From contig CM042088.1 in the NCBI GenBank assembly GCA_023512835.1, forward strand, positions 55,053,579 to 55,117,578: a stretch of DNA of 64,000 nt. The letters are read 5' to 3'. Positions 23,371-34,763 of the stretch are shown piece by piece (the first letter of the stretch is position 1; each line of letters opens with the position of its first letter). The DNA is from Taxillus chinensis. Its lineage: Eukaryota > Streptophyta > Magnoliopsida > Santalales > Loranthaceae. The notes under the pieces are model-generated. The model was given only the letters and a program-made list of their open reading frames with translations, searched no databases and had not been told where the DNA came from. Position numbers and translations under genes: made by a program.

Positions 23371-25437
23371 AAAAAAAAAATGTGATTAGTGAGCAAGTAT
23401 TAGTTGTTTGTTTGAGTTTGTGTTTCTCTCCCTATTTTAGTATAAGAAAATTTGGACATGGTCCTGCTTCATGTCTGCCTCATTTTGATATAAAGAGTAT
23501 TGATGTTGGATCATAATTACAATAATCGAATTAACATGTCGTAATTTCAGTTACAATGTATCTTTTAAAAAACACATTAATTTTAATTGTGCCATTCCAT
23601 TATCAATTAATTTTCACTAAAAATAACAAAAAATCAACAACCACACTTTAAATAATCATATTTCAAAAATAATACTATCAGTTTCTTTTAACGTTGGCAC
23701 TTTAAAGCTTAAAGTGGGATAATATTAATAGAAAAATAATATTTATAATTGATGTTGCGTTCTCGTTATGTTTTTGGCTGATGTGATAATTGTTATGTTA
23801 GTAAAATTATGTAAAACTTACACCGTAATGCCTCATATATGAGATAGATAGATAAATAGAGAGGGGGGAGGGGGGAGGGGTTCTGGAGCAATGCATGCAT
23901 TTGGACATGAGTAGACAAAAGCATGACATAAAATTTAAAATTAGAGGGAAAAGAATGAATTTTTTAGAAATCCGAGAGTGGCAAACCTCTATCTTTCGTT
24001 GATACCTATAAATAAAAAAAATCCAAAATGAACCGCTGTATACAAAGTTATAATTATTTAAAGTTTTCGAGTGAAATTACAGTTTACAAAACTCAAACGT
24101 GTACATCTAGCCATGGGAGGAGAGGTGCTCGAGCTTGAGGCTCGAGTAAAAACAATAAAAAAAATTTTATTTTTTTAACATATTATTAAAAATAATAAAA
24201 TATTATTTTTATTATTTAGTATTTAAAAAGTAAAAATAATCTCTTATTATTTTTAAATTTTATTTTATATCTTAAAAAAAATAAAAAATATTTTAATCAA
24301 ACATACTCGTATATTCCAGTTTTGTTTAGCTCTCTAGCTAACTCGTCTACTCATCTTCAATATGATATTTATGTATCAGCCAGACACCACTCAATCACCG
24401 ACCAGTCCTCCCCCGGCCCTGACACTACCAGGTCAACCTGGGAGGATCTCAAAGAAAGAAGAAGGTACAACTATTAGACAACCCTGCCTTAAACGCAAAC
24501 CAACTTATGCGCACGCCAACCAGAACTCGTCTGGACCTGCATATCCATTGGAAATACACAGCACACGGCCAGGGAGGTGCTGCTATTGATAAAGAAAACG
24601 TATACAAATGGCCGAAAAATGCAAAAAAGAGATGGAGAGCGAGAGGCGTGGGCCAACAGTACTACTCTTCCCCAAAAAACCCTTCCAACATATATACAAA
24701 ACAACCCCAACCAAAGGTAACACGTACAGAAGAGCTAGATTTGGAAAAACTATAAGCTCATTAGCACCAATCTAACCACATTAATTCTAATTTCGTGAAG
24801 ATTATTAGGAAAAGAGAAGAAATAATCAGCCTAAAACAAAGATCATATCTATTCGGGCCAAAACATCAAAGATCTATATGTGTACCGATTCAAATGGAAC
24901 CTTCGCAATAACAATTTTATTGGGCTCATTTAGCACACGCGTCTTATAAATTAACTATAAATACATTTTGATTTCAAACTATAAATGATGCCATGAAACT
25001 TCGGATTGGGTATTTAATCATGGCATAAAAGTTCTGATATACTTCCCCAAATGAATAAGTTCTGCAGGCTCTTGCTTAGACTTGTCAAAAGTGTTCATTT
25101 GAAACGTGGTTATCGGTAGGTCAGGTGTAAGGTAGAAAGTAAGCTCCATCCAACTGAACTCTTGCTTATTTTTTAGTTTATTGTATTTCTTTGATTCGAT
25201 TTCCAGTGGTAAACATACTCTCTTTTATGTGATAAATCATCTGACTGCTTTTAGTTTAATCAAACCCTTCCTTTGGCCTGAATAAGAATACGTTTCGTCC
25301 ATGGTCTGACGCAGTCCCATGTTCCCAAGTTCCAATTACATTATTTGTTCTTGTAAATGATGGCCAAGGAAACTGTTTCGCAACTTACCCATTTTGGCCT
25401 TTTTTTTCTACTGTTCTGGTAAATAATGGCCTATGAA
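23371..25437. other. Intergenic sequence downstream of the P450
   Basis: Contains the 3' untranslated region of the P450 gene, then AT-rich sequence with a GAGGGGGGAGGGG stretch (about 23861-23880) and a low-complexity A/T block (24150-24300). At about 23755-23810 a short segment is an inverted near-copy of 44515-44580. Region 24360-25440 has small frames without recognisable domains. Confidence 0.5.
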
Positions 25438-25442
25438 TGTGC

Positions 25443-25704
25443 TGTTAGGATTTGATAACGCACACACAAGCAATCGCAAGATAAGAAAAGAAAAGAAAAA
25501 ACAAGCAAATCAAAGAGACACCAAAGATTTACGTGGTTCGGTCAGAAGAAGACCTACTCCACGGCCGCACTAGGTTTTCACTATCGCCAACGAAAAACCA
25601 CACACTAGGGTTTACAACATTACATGGGTATATATAGAGTTGCAGACAAGTGGGCCAAAATTACATAATCAACAACTAGGCCCATCAGACTCCACAGCCC
25701 AACA
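25443..25704 (-). repeat. 3' LTR of copia II
   Basis: 262-bp repeat, minus-strand ends TGTTGGG and CCTAACA. It holds the A in TCAGAAG and the G in CAGCCC that are missing from the partner LTR. Confidence 0.95.
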
Positions 25705-25810
25705 ATCTCCCACTTGGAGGCTGATCACACAAACTGCACTCCAACCAAGTAAATCTGCTAAAACCCCAAAACTGCAATAACTTCTGTCTAGTGCGGCGTC
25801 TGCCCAACAA

Positions 25811-27521
25811 TTAACCATCAAGACCAGTTGAAGCTGTGCACAGCTTCAACTTCTCCGTAGTGACCACCTTGGTCAACATATCTGCAGGGTTCACTGAACC
25901 AGAGATCTTCTTCAAGGATAAAATTCCATCACTGATTAGGTCTCTAATGAAGTGGTATCTTCTCTGGATGTGCTTTGTTCTTGAATGAAACACTTGGATC
26001 TTTTGCAAGATGAATGGCACTCGTCGTCATCCTGTAAAGACTGCTATCATGTTGTTTCTTGTCTAACTCCTCCATGAAGTCCTTTAACCAAATCATTTCT
26101 TTACTGGCTTCAGATATAGCCATATACTCAGCTTCTGTGGTTGAAAGGGCAACACTTTTCTGAAGTCGAGACATCCAACTAACTGCTGTGCCACCCACTG
26201 TGAAAATAAACCCTGTAGTACTTTTCCTTGTATCTGGACAACCTCCCAAGTCCGCATCAGAGTACCCTTCTAAAACAATATCATTCCTTTTAAAACATAA
26301 TGCAGTTTTAGAAGTACCTTTCAAGTAGCGTAGTAACCACTTGACAGCTTCCCAATGCTGCTTTCCAGGATTAGACATGAATCTGCTCACAACTCCTACA
26401 GCATAAGCAATGTCCGGTCTGGTACATACCATTGCATACATTAAGCTACCAACTGCAGATGCATAAGGAAACTTATCCATTGTTGCTTTGTCCTCATCCG
26501 TCTTTGGTGATTGCTCCTTTGTCAAATTCAAATGAGCTCCCAAAGGTGTACATCTAATCTTGGCCTCCTGCATGCTGAATTTCTCTAACACTTTCCCAAT
26601 ATACTTCTCTTGTGATAATGTTAGGGAACCTTCAAGTCTGTTCCTGCTGATGTTCATACCCAAGATCTGTTTTGCAGAACCCAAATCCTTCATTTCAAAT
26701 TCTTTGGATAGTTGTGTCTTCAATCTGTTGATTTCATCCATATTAGAACCTGCAACTAACATGTCATCAACATACAACAATAATATAATATATGATGAAC
26801 CAAAATCTTTTAAATAGCAACACTGATCCATGGCACATTTCTTGTAACCATTTCTGCTCATAAAGCTATCAAACTTCAAGTACCACTGTCTTGGTGCTTG
26901 CTTCAGTCCATATAAACTCTTGGTCAATTTGCAGACCAAGTTCTCCTTCCCTGCTATCTGGAAACCCTCTGGCTGCACCATATAGATGTTCTCATCAAGG
27001 TCACCGTGTAAGAAAGCTGTTTTAACATCTAGCTGCTCTAAATGTAGATCTTCTGCAGTCACAATGCTTAATACAAGTCTGATAGTAGTCATTTTAACTA
27101 CAGGAGAGAAAATCTCATTATAATCAATGCCTCTTTTCTGTTGAAAACCTTTGACCACTAACCTTGCTTTGTATCTCTTGCTTCCATCATTTTCTTCCTT
27201 GATCCTGAACACCCACTTGTTCTGCAATGTACTCTTTCCCGTTGGTAAGTCAGTCAAACACCAAGTTTGATTTTTCTCAAGTGAGTTCATCTCTTCTTGC
27301 ATGGCTAGCTCCCACTGGGCTGCATCATCCATCTGCAATGCCTCATGATAACATTGAGGCTCTCCATTGTCAGTCAACAATAAGAAATTTTCTGAAGGAG
27401 AGAATCTTTGAGGTGGCCTGATAACCCGGCTGGATCTCCTCACTTCAGCTACTGGAGTGACTGGAGTTGTTTCCTCAACTGTCCTACCTCCTGAACTCCC
27501 ACTATTTTCTCGTAAAATCAT
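25811..27521 (-). pseudogene. Copia II reverse transcriptase and RNase H
   Basis: An open stretch of more than 500 residues. Seen: the pre-RT text SRVIRPPQRFSP, reverse transcriptase start NKWVFRIKEE, RLVVKGFQQKRGIDY, EIFSPVVKMTTIR, VKTAFLHGDLDE, the catalytic YVDDMLV, then TRPDIAYAVGVVSRFM, and RNase H with STTEAEYMAISEA. Near 25990-26020 the frame shifts by one; RNase H text resumes in another frame (HIQRRYHFIRDLI, NPADMLTK), which is the usual copia C-terminus. The catalytic residues of RT are intact, but this part is separated from gag by further breaks, so no complete polyprotein exists as the sequence stands. Confidence 0.93.
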
Positions 27522-27682
27522 CTTCCGTAATGTCCTCTAACACTACCTGTTCCTTTTCGTTGGCTTCTTTCCAGCTTCAAAGATTTATCTCAAATCTGTC
27601 CTTGTACATAGTATTTTCATTGAATATGACATCTCTGCTTCTAATGATCTTTCCGTTCGGTCATCCCAGGCGATATCCCATA

Positions 27683-29730
27683 TCATCTCGCACCATAACC
27701 AATAAAAATACACTTTCTTGCTTTGGGATCAAGCTTGTCCCTATCGGCATCTCTAACCCGAACATAAGAAACACAACCAAACACTTTTAAGTGAGAGAGA
27801 CTTACAACTTTGCCTTTCCATTCCTCCACAGGAATCTTGAACCCAATGGGAACCGAGGGTCCTCGATTAATAAGGTATACTTCGTGCTTACCGCATCTGC
27901 CCAAAATGATTTTGGTAATCCCGCATGAATTCTCATACTCTTTGCCCTCTCATTTAAGGTCCTGTTCATTCTTTCAAGAACCCCATTATGTTGTGGTGTC
28001 TCCTGGAATAGTTTTTAACATTCTAATTCCATTTTCAAGACAATAATCAATAAACTCAGTCTTGCTATATTCACCACCATTATCGGACTTTAAACATTTG
28101 ATTTTTAACCCTGTTTCATTTTCAACAAGCGCTTTCCACTTCTTAAAGGTATTAAATACTTCGATTTATGCTTTAGAAAATAAACCCATACCTTTCTAGT
28201 GGAATCATCAATGAAAGTGACGTAGTATCGTGATCCTCCTAGTGATGGAACCGATGTTGGCCCATACACATCGGTATGAACAAGCTCCAATTTCTCGGCC
28301 TTGGGTATCCTCCCCGACTTAGCAAAAGTTACTCTTTTCTGTTTCCCAAATACACAAGGTTCACAAAAACCAACTTCTACCTCCTTCAGCCGGAATTTTC
28401 CCCTTTGAGACTAACATCTTCATACCTTTCTCACTCATGTGACCAAGCCTTTGATGCCATAAAGTCGAAAAGTGACCACCATTATCACTAACCGAATTTA
28501 CCTCTACCGTAGGTAATTCGCCATGTAAAGAGTTCCCTTTTTCCAACCACGAGCTACAACTAGATTTCCCCTTACTACCTTCCACTGACCATCTCCAAAC
28601 ATAACTCGGTATCCTTGAACATCCAAGCATACCCACCAGGAGATTAACATCTTCTTAAGTCCTGGAATGTATCCGACATCCTTCGGTGTCCAGATTGTCC
28701 TAGCGAAGTTCTAAGGTTTAGATCTCCCATGCCTGTAATGTCTAAAGCTTCATCATCTCGCTAGACGAACTTTGCCAAAATTTCCAGCTTCGAAATTTTT
28801 CATAGCATCCTTAGAAGGAGAGGCATGGAAGGATGCACCAGAATCCATGATCCAAGATTCAAACTTGTCCTCAACACAACAGATCAATGCATCATCAATA
28901 TCTTCCTGTGCTGCATTCACTGTGTTGTCATATTTCTTTTGTCTAGGAACAATAGGAGCGATACACGATTTCCAAGTGGCCATTTTTCCGACAATTCCAA
29001 CAGGTAATGTCATTTCGAGGTTTGGTTTGTCCTCGCTTCTTGGAATTTGATCTTGATCTCGCTATGTCCAGGACGTTGCCCTCTTTCAGGTCTTCTCCCT
29101 CTACTTTCGTGTTCAATAAAGAACCTGCTGATTCTCCAGCGTTCCTTCTACGAACATCCTCACTAAGAATTAAATCCCTAATTCCTTCAAAAGTCAATGT
29201 TGTGGTCCCCGAAGTCGTCACGCCGTAACGGTTCCTGACCAACTATTGGGCAATGAAGAGAGCAACAATAAGGCTTGTACTTCATCCTCAAATTTAATGT
29301 CTACTGAAATTAATCTTGACAAGAAAGAATTAAATTCGTTTACATGATCTCGTAACACTAGCACCTTCTCTCATCTTCGTATTAACAAGTTGGCGAATCG
29401 AAATACCTTATTTGATGCCGATGGCTTCTCGTACATGTTTGATAACGCGTTTATCAAACCATATGTCGTCTTTTCTTTGACGATGTTATAGGCGACATTC
29501 TTCGCCAACGTCAATCTGACGACACCCAGGGCTTGCCTATCTAGCAAATCCCAATCTGCCTGAGCCATTGTTTCCTGGTTTCTTCTCGGATAGAGGTAGG
29601 TGCGACTTCTTCCGATACAAATAGTCTTCGATCTGCATCTTCCAAAATCCGAAGTCGCTTCCATCGAACTTGTCAATCTTCACCTTCCCATCTTCGCCAT
29701 TGCTCCCACTCGTGTGAAAACCCAAAGCTC
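27683..29730 (-). pseudogene. Copia II gag, protease and integrase (fragmented)
   Basis: Minus-strand pieces in order: gag N-terminus (IDKFDGSDFGFWKMQIEDYL) near 29690; gag middle with frame changes at about 29676-29370; zinc knuckle CWNCRKNGHLE at about 28985; protease motif WIMDSGASFHAS at about 28825-28860; GAG-pre-integrase (LWHQRLGHMSEKGMKML) near 28450; integrase core ELVHTDVYGPTSVPS and YYVTFIDDSTRKVWVYFL at 28290-28170; then INRGPSVPIGF and FIGYG-type text at 27900-27690. At least six frame changes separate these pieces, although the two LTRs are almost identical. Confidence 0.9.
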
Positions 29731-29739
29731 GATACCAGT

Positions 29740-29999
29740 TGTTAGGATTTGATAACGCACACACAAGCAATCGCAAGATAAGAAAAGAAAAGAAAAAACA
29801 AGCAAATCAAAGAGACACCAAAGATTTACGTGGTTCGGTCGAAGAAGACCTACTCCACGGCCGCACTAGGTTTTCACTATCGCCAACGAAAAACCACACA
29901 CTAGGGTTTACAACATTACATGGGTATATATAGAGTTGCAGACAAGTGGGCCAAAATTACATAATCAACAACTAGGCCCATCGGACTCCACACCCAACA
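29740..29999 (-). repeat. 5' LTR of copia II
   Basis: 260-bp partner of 25443-25704. On the minus strand it is preceded by 22 bp (30000-30021) that copy positions 21-40 of the neighbouring TRIM LTR plus AT. Confidence 0.95.
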
Positions 30000-30021
30000 A
30001 TGAAAAAGATTTGGGGAAGAT

Positions 30022-30655
30022 TGTTGGGAAGTATTGTCCCACATGAAAAAGATTTGGGGAAGGCCAAGGGGTTTATAAGGTGGAGCAAGCCTAGAAATGT
30101 CACAACGCGTTTTAAAGCCGTGCGGGCCGATGTGGCGAGCCCAAAGCGGACAATATTGTAACATGCGAGTGGGCTTGTGCCTTGACCCGATCCTAACAAG
30201 TGGTATCGAGCCTGGTTGGCCCCAGAAAAGGTGTTTCATGATATCGAAAGTCTTCTTGGCATGGTGTAGTCGAGCGGCGTGTCCCGTGGTGTGCGGCGGT
30301 ATTAGATTGGAATACAAATCCCTGTCACCAGGTGATCGAATCGGTATGATCTCAATCGGGTGTGGATTGAGGGGGGAGCTGCAAGGAAAATTCCATGACG
30401 GTCCCGGTCCCACATGGTGGCGGCTCGGATCCATAGGTGTGTCCTATGATGTGGTTCGATGTGTGACAAAGGGGGAGATTGTTGGGAAGTATTGTCCCAC
30501 ATGGAAAGATTTGGGGAAGGCCAAGGGGTTTATAAGGTGGAGCAAGCCTAGAAATGTCACAACGCGTTTTAAAGCCGTGCGGGCCGATGTGGCGAGCTCA
30601 AAGCGGACAATATTGTGACATGCGGGTGGGCTTGCGCCTTGGCCCGATCCTAACA
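30022..30655 (+). mobile_element. TRIM element (miniature LTR retrotransposon), 634 bp
   Basis: Direct repeats 30022-30198 and 30480-30655 (177 and 176 bp; by eye six substitutions and one indel) both run from TGTTGGGAAG to CGATCCTAACA. The first is followed by two bases and the primer-binding site TGGTATCGAGC (30201-30211); the second is preceded by the polypurine tract AAAGGGGGAGAT. The 281-bp interior has no coding domain. Each LTR has TTTATAAGG, a possible TATA box. Size and structure fit TRIMs; no 5S rRNA sequence is in the LTR, so it is not Cassandra. Termini, spacing and primer site equal those of copia II next door, suggesting the same machinery moves both. A 173-residue frame across the element is spurious. 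Confidence 0.92.
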
Positions 30656-30660
30656 TGTGC

Positions 30661-32393
30661 AGTGGCAAGTTAATGAGTGGTATAATACATATGGCATGGA
30701 CTTTTAAAGTGGACGTGCATGTATGCATTTTTAGAAAGCCAAAAAATGGATCTCACCTCCTAGCTAGTCATTCTTTTTGTACGCCATTTCTAGGAGATAG
30801 GCACCAATATTGCTGATTATCTCTTGAACTCTTAAATTCTTAAGAGTACAAATTTCATTTAAAATATCAGTGATAATTAAGCTACCTCGACGTGCTGTTA
30901 GTTGATTTATTTCTTTATTTTGGGTTACCCAATTGGATGCCCACAAAGCCTTGACTATGTCCATGAATGTTGTGTGGAGAAATGAAGGTGTCCAAAAGAA
31001 TTAGTTGAATGAGGTAAGGGCCTATGAGATTGTTCTTGAAAAAGTGTATATAAGAAGCGTATCAATGAGGTAGGTAAATTACAAGAGGGTCATGGGATTG
31101 GTGAGGTTATTAAATGGAATTGGGTAAATGCCTTATTCCAATATAAAAGTTTTTTTAAAAAAAGTATAATTATTTGAAAGACACGCATCAAGGTTGGGTA
31201 GCATTGATCAACAAGACAGAAAATGTGCTGTTACCTCTAAAACCCACAAATTAATCTAAATCAATACCCGAGCAATGGGGTCAGTATTTAAAGTTATACC
31301 GGTTATTTTGTCCTAGAGTAAGTTTTATTCATGGGCATTTGTATAACCTGTCATTTACTTTTACATGGACGCAGGAACATCCAGTAGTGGCACTTTTTGA
31401 TAGTGTTGCTGCAACGGGAAGTAAAGCTTGGGGATGAACTGGATTCTGAAACTCGGAGAGCCCAACCTATTGCAACCAATGCTTGCTGTAGAGGGAGGGT
31501 TGGCTAAAAAAAGAAGAAAATGCAGCTTGAGACTTAATATGACAAAAGATGATGAGTAATGTATTGGACCTAGTTCTTAAAATATATAGAAGACTCTTCA
31601 AGTAAGGATTGCATCGAAAAGTTAGAACGAGTTGGTTTGGATGAAATAGGCCCTTCATATGTTATATATATGAATAATTTGGCTTAGATGTATGGATATT
31701 TTGGGCACATTTGATTTAGATGACGTCATGATTAAATGCTAATGAATTTATGGATGTATTAGAGCATTTTAATAGATTAGTCATACCATATGTTATAATT
31801 AAATATAATTAAATATATCTTCAATAGTCTATTATATTATTAGCTATATCAATAGTTAAATTTAACTAAAATATAACGTCAACACTCACCCTCTAATTTT
31901 CTTAACAACCTAAAATACTTGGTCACTCCCTTAATTAGTCTTTGATTCACTATATAAATATACATCATACATTTTCTTAATCACTTTTTATATGATTAAA
32001 ATAATATTTTATATTTCTTTTTATTTAATAATAATATTTTATAATTTAATATGAGGAGAAAGGAAAAGTTGTGAGAAATGTGAATGTGGAAGATTAGATA
32101 AGTAAAATTTCTATAATTTAATAATTATAGGAAGTTAATAGTACTTTCTAATATATTGAAAAACATGATACAAATCTCATAAAGAAAGTAAAATATATGA
32201 CTTCTATTATGAGGATGAGTTTATAACTTTTTCATATTTTTTTAAATAAGGGGAACATACTCTTATAATAAATCATTACTAGTGATTAAAGATATCATTC
32301 TTAACATGAGATCTTGTCATATGAGTTGCTTTATCTATAGTTAATCATGATCGAATGGTAATGACCACACATGTGCTCATTACGTTCCTTTTG

Positions 32394-32442
<49 letters not shown>

Positions 32443-33461
32443 CACACATGAAAATACTAAAAAGAAAAGAAATGTAATGAGCGAAAGGGCGATTACAACC
32501 ATTTAATCATAATCGAACTGTCCAAATTAAACTCTCATTTAATTGTAACAAGTACTGTAGTAGATAAATAGTTAAATAAAATCCCAATTGTTCTCTGCTA
32601 ACTTACAAAGCTAAGTATTCATCTTAAGGTAGGCAATTTCGATTTGAAACTTGTGAATCAATAGTCAAAATTAAAGTTTCATTTAACTATTCATCTACTG
32701 TAATACCATTATTACAATTAAATGAAACTTTAACTTCAAACGTTCATTTCAAATCAAACAACCTAAATCAAAGCTACTTACGCACCTCACCTTTTGAAAG
32801 TTAATATTTTTCAGTGTATATATATATATATATATTAGAGTTTCATTTAACTGTAACAGTAGTACCGTAGCAAATGAATAATTAAATGAAACTCTAAATA
32901 ATCGTTCAAAAATAACACAGCCCATATTATATTGCTCTCCTTTTCTAGTTAGTATTACTATATATATATATATATAGAAAAAGTGTGTGTTTTATTAAAA
33001 TGAGAACTTATGGTCAAGTTTTTATGGTGAGAATTTTAATTTAAATCGTTAGAAGTTACAAAAAGTTTAGTTTAAAATTTCATTCAATTATAATTCTATT
33101 ACAATGAATTAGTGTGAGAACTTGAAAGTATAATTTAAATTGTTGAATCTTAATATAATATTTTATATTAAAAATTCTCACGACTACAACTTATCCTCAT
33201 GTTCCCCATGACCATGCCTATTATGAATGTTACCATGACTATTATGAATGTTACCATGACTATTATGAATGTTATGCTCTTACGTTTACTTAGAATTGCT
33301 CATTTGCTCATATATATATATCCACCCATTCAAATTTGAACAGTTGATCGTGCAATTATATAGACGATTTATCCATTAAGCCCATCTCCGTGCGCCATTC
33401 CTCTCTCCCTCCCTTGCCTTATTCGAACCTCCGATCACATACCAGAAACACACTAATCGCC
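30661..33461. other. AT-rich intergenic region upstream of the reticulon gene
   Basis: About 2.8 kb. Contains a 66-residue minus-strand frame (30764-30964) without recognisable domain, AT microsatellites at 32399-32442, about 32815-32835 and 32962-32976, and several short repeated blocks of TTTCATTTAACTGTAA-like text (32510-32900). Near 33220-33280 a 24-bp unit (CATGACTATTATGAATGTTAC) is repeated about three times. TATATAG at about 33355-33361, some 100 bp before the start codon, may be the TATA box of the downstream gene. Confidence 0.5.
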
Positions 33462-34763
33462 ATGGTTCAGTCTCAGTCTCCTCATCGCATATCCCTTCAT
33501 CAATCCCTTGGCGGCGGTTCATGTCTCTCTCTACCCATCTCGTTTTTCTTTCATATATTCTTGTATTGTTCTTTGCGACACATTGTTTTGGTTTTGAGAC
33601 ACGTTGTTCTTTTGTTGTTGGTGGTGGTGAATTATTTGCAGTTGCCGACTTACTTTTATGGAAGCGACCCGTGAAATGCGTTCTTGCTCTAACCTACGCG
33701 ACTTCCTCGTGGTACCTATTCGAACGAGCTGGGTACAACGTTTTGTCGTTCACCTCCAATGTGCTGTTCCTCCTAGTCCCAATCTTCTTCCTGTGGGCCA
33801 AATCCGCCTCCCTCCTCAACCGGTATCGTAAATTTGTTTTTGTTGTTTTTGATCTCTTCTTCTGCTACATGAAATTCGTGTTTCATCGGATTTTGTCGGT
33901 TAATTGTAATTGTAACTGAAATCAGACCTTATCCCCCTGTTCCTGATCTGGAAGTTTCCCAAGACTGTGTCGTCAAGGCCTCGTGCGCCATTCAGTTCTG
34001 TGTCGATCATGCTTTGTACGTCGCTCGCGACATCGCTGTTGAAAGAAATGTCAAGCTTCTTGTTGAGGCGAGACCCATTTCCCTTCCCTCTTGGAATAAA
34101 TCTGGGTTTCGTGTCCTAGAATAAACAATAATGGTGGTGAATCAGATTCAAATCCGATTGATTATCTTATTTTAACGTGTCGTGCATGAATAATATTGTT
34201 GTTATTCAATTCAGGCAAACAATGAAATGGATCGAATATTTATTCCGCTAAAACATATATACTGTTTAAAGCAGCTGTTTATAAATGAAACACAACTCAT
34301 CCCAAACACCCTCTTGGGCGTTTGTTTGTTTTTGAGGCCCCATTTTTTTATTGTTTCTTAGTGGGCAAAGATAATATTATGAATCGGAAACGATGGATCC
34401 AGTAAAGTGGATGGATGTGGGTTTTCCAGGTTGTCTTTGGCCTGTGGCTGATCTCTTTTATGGGTAGTCTTGCCAATTTCCTGACTCTTGCTTATATTGG
34501 TGAGTTTTTCCAAACGATTTTGGGATTCTGTTGCTGTAATTTATGCAATTTCCTTGTTTGTTTTGTTTATTGGATCTGACTTCTCTGCAGGGGTTATTCT
34601 CAGTCTCTTGGTTCCTGTGTTTTATGACAAGTTCCAAGACCGCATTGATGGCAAGCTGAGTATAGTTTGCAAAATCATTAAAACACAGTGTAGGAATATT
34701 GATAACATTCTAAGAAACCTTCTTATGCCGATGCCCATAAACAAGGTCAAGAAGACTCATTAG
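33462..34763 (+). CDS. Reticulon-like protein, RTNLB class
   Basis: Five exons, 33462-33516, 33642-33822, 33926-34067, 34430-34499 and 34591-34763, join in frame to 206 residues. Reticulons are ER membrane proteins that bend and tubulate ER by two long hydrophobic hairpins. Seen: N-terminus [12 protein letters not shown] then [10 protein letters not shown], the RTNLB signature; hairpin one about 27-77 ([19 protein letters not shown], then [13 protein letters not shown]); loop with [19 protein letters not shown]; hairpin two from about 127 ([39 protein letters not shown]). Length and the short N-terminus fit the small RTNLB17/18/21/23-like group. The third intron needs a GC donor (GAG^GCGAGA at 34068) to keep the family-conserved LLVE-VVFG junction and frame; the other introns are GT-AG. 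A GT at 34061 region would delete two residues. Splice sites are by eye. Confidence 0.88.

Larger units (their letters stand above)
25443..29999 (-). mobile_element. Ty1/copia retrotransposon II, recent insertion, broken frames
   Basis: 4557-bp element on the minus strand with LTRs 25443-25704 and 29740-29999. On the minus strand the 5' LTR ends CCTAACA, then two bases, then primer-binding site TGGTATCGAGC (29737-29727); the polypurine tract AAGTGGGAGAT abuts the 3' LTR (begins TGTTGGG). Domain order is gag, protease, integrase, reverse transcriptase, RNase H. The LTRs differ by eye at one substitution and two single-base indels, so insertion is recent. Left flank is TGTGC (25438-25442) but right flank is ATGAA, so no target duplication of its own is seen; TGTGC reappears just beyond the adjacent TRIM at 30656-30660. 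The GGTTCGGTC / CTCCACGGCC text in the LTR is common in plant copia LTRs. Confidence 0.95.

Noticed and set aside
30097..30618. 173-residue frame in the TRIM element
   Set aside because: It runs from one LTR through the interior into the other, and the LTR parts repeat; no domain.
30022..30655. Cassandra-type TRIM with 5S rRNA in the LTR
   Set aside because: No 5S rRNA promoter boxes or 5S sequence are visible in either LTR.
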